Source of the DNA: Perlabentimonas sp034006965
GTDB lineage: Bacteria > Bacteroidota > Bacteroidia > Bacteroidales > Tenuifilaceae
NCBI GenBank assembly: GCA_034006965.1
Contig: JAVERU010000124.1
Location: 1-9,178, forward strand
Reading direction: 5' to 3'
Length of the DNA stretch: 9,178 nucleotides
Part shown: piece by piece, positions 6,523 to 9,178 of the stretch
Layout: every line of letters starts with the position of its first letter
Position numbering within the stretch: position 1 is the stretch's first letter
Position numbers and translations under genes: made by a program
Notes under the pieces: generated by a model
Databases searched by the model: none
Seen by the model: the letters and a program-made list of their open reading frames with translations, nothing else
What the model was told of the DNA's origin: nothing

Positions 6523-7815
6523 ATGAACTACCAGCAAACAACACAATACCTTTTTTCGCAGCTCCCCATGTACCAACGAGTTGGTAAAGCAGCCTACAAA
6601 GCTGATTTGAATAATACCCATGCCCTCGATGAGCATTTCTCCCATCCACACCGCCAATTCAGAACCATACACATTGCTGGCACTAACGGCAAGGGTAGCA
6701 CTTCGCATATGCTATGCTCCATCCTAATGGAGGCTGGCTACAAGGTTGGGCTGTACACATCGCCCCACCTTATCGATTTTCGTGAGAGGATAAGGGTAAA
6801 CGGTAAACCTATTGCCGAAAAAGATGTAATAGCTTTTGTTGCAGACAACAAGGGTATCTTCGAAAGGATCAAACCATCGTTCTTTGAAATGACCGTAGCG
6901 CTGGCATTCAAATACTTTGCCGATGAAAAGGTTGATGTTGCAGCTATTGAGGTAGGCTTGGGAGGAAGATTAGACTCGACCAACATTATAAACCCTGACC
7001 TGTCGGTTATTACCAACATTGGGCTAGACCACACCGATTTGCTGGGTGACACCTTGCAAAAGATTGCCACCGAAAAGGCTGGCATAATAAAACCTAACAC
7101 ACCGGTTGTTGTTAGCGAGAAGCAGCTGGAGGTAACCAGCATTTTTGAGGCCGTAGCCAAAACCAATAATGCTCCAATTGTTTTTGCTTGTAACAAATTT
7201 AGAGTTGAAAACTCTACGGTAAACAATGGTTATCAAACCATTACAGTACGAAGTATAGCGGATAGCTCGGAGAGGATTTTCAGCTTAGATTTAATGGGTA
7301 GCTATCAAACCAGAAATGTTGTTGGAGTACTAGCAGCAATTGACCAGCTACAACTTATTGGGTATAAGGTTAGCCCAAAAGATATAGCGCTGGGTTTACA
7401 AAAAGTAGTGGATAACACCGGACTTATGGGACGCTGGCAAACAATAGACCGCGAACCTTTAACCATTTGCGACACGGGGCACAATGTTGATGGAATAACC
7501 CATATTGTAAACCAAATTAAAAGTACTCCTTACAACAAGCTGCATATTGTTTTTGGCATGGTAGGGGATAAAAACATTGATGGCGTTCTACAGCTTCTAC
7601 CCAAGGATGCTACATACTACTTTACACGTCCATCGATACCCCGCGCCATGGATGAGGCACTACTTGCCCACAGGGCAACACTGTTCGATTTACATGGGGG
7701 TGTTTTCCCTGATGTGAAATCGGCAATAGTTGCGGCACGCAAAACGGCAAAACCTAACGATCTAGTCTTCATTGGTGGAAGTACTTTTATAGTAGCCGAT
7801 GCGCTGCAAGCATAA
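6523..7815 (+). CDS. folC: bifunctional folylpolyglutamate synthase / dihydrofolate synthase
   Basis: This 430-residue cytoplasmic enzyme of the Mur-ligase superfamily adds glutamate to dihydropteroate and then extends the glutamate tail of folates, using ATP. The P-loop is AGTNGKGSTSHML (52-64), followed by GLYTSPHLIDFRERI (76-90), which holds the conserved TSPHL element. Next come FFEMTVALAFKYF (120-132), IEVGLGGRLDSTN (142-154), NIGLDHTDLLG (165-175) and TEKAGIIK (183-190); Lys185 is the likely carbamylated, metal-bridging residue. The C-terminal domain shows GRWQ (303-306), DTGHNVDG (317-324) and GGSTFIVADAL (418-428). The length is normal and all key motifs are present. The start is ATG 6523-6525; a preceding ATG at 6518 meets a stop after one further codon. 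It is transcribed alone, divergent from the phoH-type gene and convergent with the envelope pair, with a terminator two bases after its stop. Confidence 0.96.
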   Translation: MNYQQTTQYLFSQLPMYQRVGKAAYKADLNNTHALDEHFSHPHRQFRTIHIAGTNGKGSTSHMLCSILMEAGYKVGLYTSPHLIDFRERIRVNGKPIAEKDVIAFVADNKGIFERIKPSFFEMTVALAFKYFADEKVDVAAIEVGLGGRLDSTNIINPDLSVITNIGLDHTDLLGDTLQKIATEKAGIIKPNTPVVVSEKQLEVTSIFEAVAKTNNAPIVFACNKFRVENSTVNNGYQTITVRSIADSSERIFSLDLMGSYQTRNVVGVLAAIDQLQLIGYKVSPKDIALGLQKVVDNTGLMGRWQTIDREPLTICDTGHNVDGITHIVNQIKSTPYNKLHIVFGMVGDKNIDGVLQLLPKDATYYFTRPSIPRAMDEALLAHRATLFDLHGGVFPDVKSAIVAARKTAKPNDLVFIGGSTFIVADALQA

Positions 7816-7817
7816 AA

Positions 7818-7845
7818 AAAGGCCGCATCTAAAGAAGCGGCCTTT
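7818..7845. terminator. shared intrinsic terminator between folC and the convergent gene pair
   Basis: AAAGGCCGC (7818-7826) and GCGGCCTTT (7837-7845) form a perfect 9-bp stem around a 10-nt loop. On the minus strand the stem runs directly into a seven-T tract (7820-7814), a textbook rho-independent terminator placed 19 nt after the stop of the minus-strand gene. On the plus strand it starts two bases after the folC stop, but only three T residues follow. It is probably bidirectional and stronger for the minus strand. Confidence 0.9.
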
Positions 7846-7864
7846 ACGTGTATGTTGAAACTTT

Positions 7865-8302
7865 TTAATCGGTCTTAAGCCCAAACATTATGGCCACACA
7901 ACCACTGTTTACATTATCACTACTGCCCGTGCTATCATGAACCTTAACAAGGATTATTAGCTGTTGGGTCGATTCTACCTTAAAATCCCAAGTTAGTTTG
8001 TAGCTATTCTGAGCATTGGTATACAGCACTGTTCTCTCCACATCCATAACCTGAAATTCCACCTTTGAAAGGGGTTCGGACCCACAAACGGCAAGGCGAT
8101 ACTCCTGACCCGCATAGAATGTTTTGAACAGCTCCGCATCTTCGCCTTCGGTAAGAATTGCAGCGTTGTAGTTACCATCATGTATATAGGGTGCAAGTTC
8201 CAAGCGACAAACTCTTTTGGCAAAATTTTTACATTGAGCAGACCCAGAGAACGAGCTAAAAAAAAGTGCACCTGTTAGAAGAATTATAATCAATGGTCTC
8301 AT
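7865..8302 (-). CDS. small secreted protein, uncharacterised Bacteroidota family
   Basis: I do not recognise a named function. The 145-residue product opens with a signal peptide: Arg2, a hydrophobic run (about 4-18), then FSGSAQ, with likely cleavage before Gln23, the common Bacteroidota pattern. Cys24 follows Gln, not a small residue, so this is not a good lipobox. The mature protein of about 123 residues has four cysteines (24, 32, 73, 135), an even number that would allow two disulfides in the periplasm or outside. The sequence from about 62 on alternates in a beta-like way (AGQEYRLAVCG, VEFQVMD, TWDFKVESTQQLIILVKV, SGCVAIMFG), resembling small beta-sandwich binding domains such as the PPC type; that is only an impression. 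It starts 14 nt after the upstream lipoprotein gene and is followed by a strong terminator, so it is the last gene of that operon. Confidence 0.8.
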   Translation of the reverse strand: MRPLIIILLTGALFFSSFSGSAQCKNFAKRVCRLELAPYIHDGNYNAAILTEGEDAELFKTFYAGQEYRLAVCGSEPLSKVEFQVMDVERTVLYTNAQNSYKLTWDFKVESTQQLIILVKVHDSTGSSDNVNSGCVAIMFGLKTD

Positions 8303-8316
8303 ATCGGGCGAAAATT

Positions 8317-9178
8317 TTACATTATGTACTTTGAACGTATTTCCGTTACCTTATCCTTAAGCTCCTGAAAAACTGCGGGGCTAACTGAGAAAACATTCTT
8401 GCTATGCAGCGTGGTTGAGGTTGAGTCGCTAACCACCTCTATTCGCGATACAGAAATTTGAACCTTATCGTAAATAATCTCTAGCTCTTTCATATCGCTC
8501 ATTACCGATTGAATATCGGGCATGTGGTTGTGCTGCTTGAGGAGGTTGATTACGCTTGACAACGATAGCTTTTGATCGATAATTCGCTCCACCAGCTCAT
8601 TGTCGCTTGAACCCACCTGGTTAACCAGTGCTGTTGCAATGTATAGCCCTTCAACCCAACCTCCAACAAGAATTATGGACCCTATTGCCACACGGTCATT
8701 CTCTTCAAGGATGGAGTTTGTGTTTAGGAACGTTTCGGAGATAATATCCATAATGGCATCGCGATTGTTCACGTTCTCCTCCAATCGTTGTATCACCTTA
8801 TCGTCAATTGCATTCAATATGCCTAGGCCCTCGGCCAGTTTTTTGGATGCAGTCATATATTTGATTGAGGCTGGAGTTTGATCGAACAGGCTGGCGTAGC
8901 TCAAATCGGTACTATAGATGCCCAGATTTAAAGCCATACTTTTGGTGGTGCTGTAACGCGAAATATTTTCAACGGGGTTCAATATCTCAGGATTATACTG
9001 TGCTCCTGAACGCTTAAGGATCATGGCAGTTTCGAGGGGCGAGGGCAGCGAATAGAAAATCTGACGGGCTGTTTGCACCCCCGATTTTACAATTTCATCG
9101 CTGGCAACGTCCTCAACATCAACTTTAATCCTATCCTGCTTTGGTGAATCGGAGGCACAACTCATCATTAGCCCTGCA
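8317..9178 (-). CDS. helical lipoprotein of unknown function (5' end missing)
   Basis: No function can be named. The frame stays open past the ATG at 9168-9166 to the right edge, reading AGL before MMSCASDS. The string LMMSC resembles the end of a lipoprotein signal peptide with Cys as the lipidated residue, so the true start is almost certainly outside the window. After the Cys comes a short acidic and polar linker to about residue 30 (counting from the ATG at 9168), then about 250 residues that look almost wholly alpha-helical. Recognisable stretches are LPSPLETAMILKRSG (41-55), ALNLGIYSTDLSYASLF (79-95), SIILVGGWVEGLYIATAL (164-181) and a C-terminal FQELKDKVTEIRSKYI. These match my recollection of a widespread but uncharacterised Bacteroidota lipoprotein family. 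The residues after Cys do not form a clear surface-export signal, so an inner leaflet, periplasm-facing position is more likely. It shares an operon with the small secreted protein downstream. Confidence 0.78.
   Translation of the reverse strand, partial: AGLMMSCASDSPKQDRIKVDVEDVASDEIVKSGVQTARQIFYSLPSPLETAMILKRSGAQYNPEILNPVENISRYSTTKSMALNLGIYSTDLSYASLFDQTPASIKYMTASKKLAEGLGILNAIDDKVIQRLEENVNNRDAIMDIISETFLNTNSILEENDRVAIGSIILVGGWVEGLYIATALVNQVGSSDNELVERIIDQKLSLSSVINLLKQHNHMPDIQSVMSDMKELEIIYDKVQISVSRIEVVSDSTSTTLHSKNVFSVSPAVFQELKDKVTEIRSKYIM

Noticed and set aside
6431..6708. Two short minus-strand frames upstream of and into folC
   Set aside because: They mostly overlap the folC 5' end, have no motif or ribosome binding site, and lie opposite the better supported gene.
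6738..7226. 162-codon open frame on the minus strand inside folC
   Set aside because: It lies wholly within a well-supported folC on the opposite strand, has a low-complexity Ser/Thr/Leu-rich composition and no known motif.
7993..8271. 92-codon minus-strand frame overlapping the small secreted protein gene
   Set aside because: It is an alternate frame of the same strand; the other frame has a clear signal peptide, start and operon spacing.
7865..8302. Small secreted protein as a lipoprotein anchored at Cys24
   Set aside because: The residue before Cys24 is Gln, which does not fit the lipobox; the SAQ junction suits ordinary signal peptidase I cleavage better.

Overview
The window reads as chromosomal DNA from a member of the Bacteroidota, probably Bacteroidales-like; I would not go below phylum with confidence. 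The evidence is a PIN-PhoH protein, a sixA-ppk1-ppx cluster, a secreted protein whose signal peptide ends in the typical Ala-Gln junction, a matching TAnnTTTG-type promoter box before folC, and weak Shine-Dalgarno sequences. I see no phage, plasmid, CRISPR, tRNA or rRNA features.

Layout. (1) Positions 1-1290, plus strand: the 3' part of a gene for a secreted zinc-dependent phospholipase C / P1-nuclease-fold enzyme, cut by the left edge. (2) Positions 1318-6158, minus strand: a tight four-gene cluster transcribed right to left, phoH-type PIN-ATPase, sixA-type phosphohistidine phosphatase, ppk1 polyphosphate kinase, and a short Ppx/GppA phosphatase. Gaps are 34 nt, 20 nt and a 4-nt GTGA overlap. 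(3) Positions 6159-6522: a 364-nt divergent intergenic region with an inverted repeat at the phoH start, a 125-nt nested inverted-repeat element resembling a MITE or REP unit, a second small palindrome, and a candidate folC promoter. (4) Positions 6523-7815, plus strand: folC. (5) Positions 7818-7845: a strong terminator shared by converging genes. (6) Positions 7865-9178, minus strand: a pair of uncharacterised envelope genes 14 nt apart, a small secreted protein and a helical lipoprotein. The lipoprotein gene runs off the right edge.

How the genes fit together. Ppk1 makes polyphosphate through a phosphohistidine intermediate, and the Ppx/GppA protein probably degrades polyphosphate or (p)ppGpp. 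SixA-type enzymes remove phosphate from phosphohistidine, and PIN-PhoH proteins are RNA-acting ATPases/nucleases. Their tight co-directional packing suggests one transcript linking polyphosphate turnover, phosphohistidine removal and RNA processing. The functional coupling is inference. FolC is a housekeeping folate gene and looks unrelated. The most useful points for follow-up are the SixA/Ppk1 pairing, the nested palindromic element, the hairpin over the phoH start, and the uncharacterised envelope pair.
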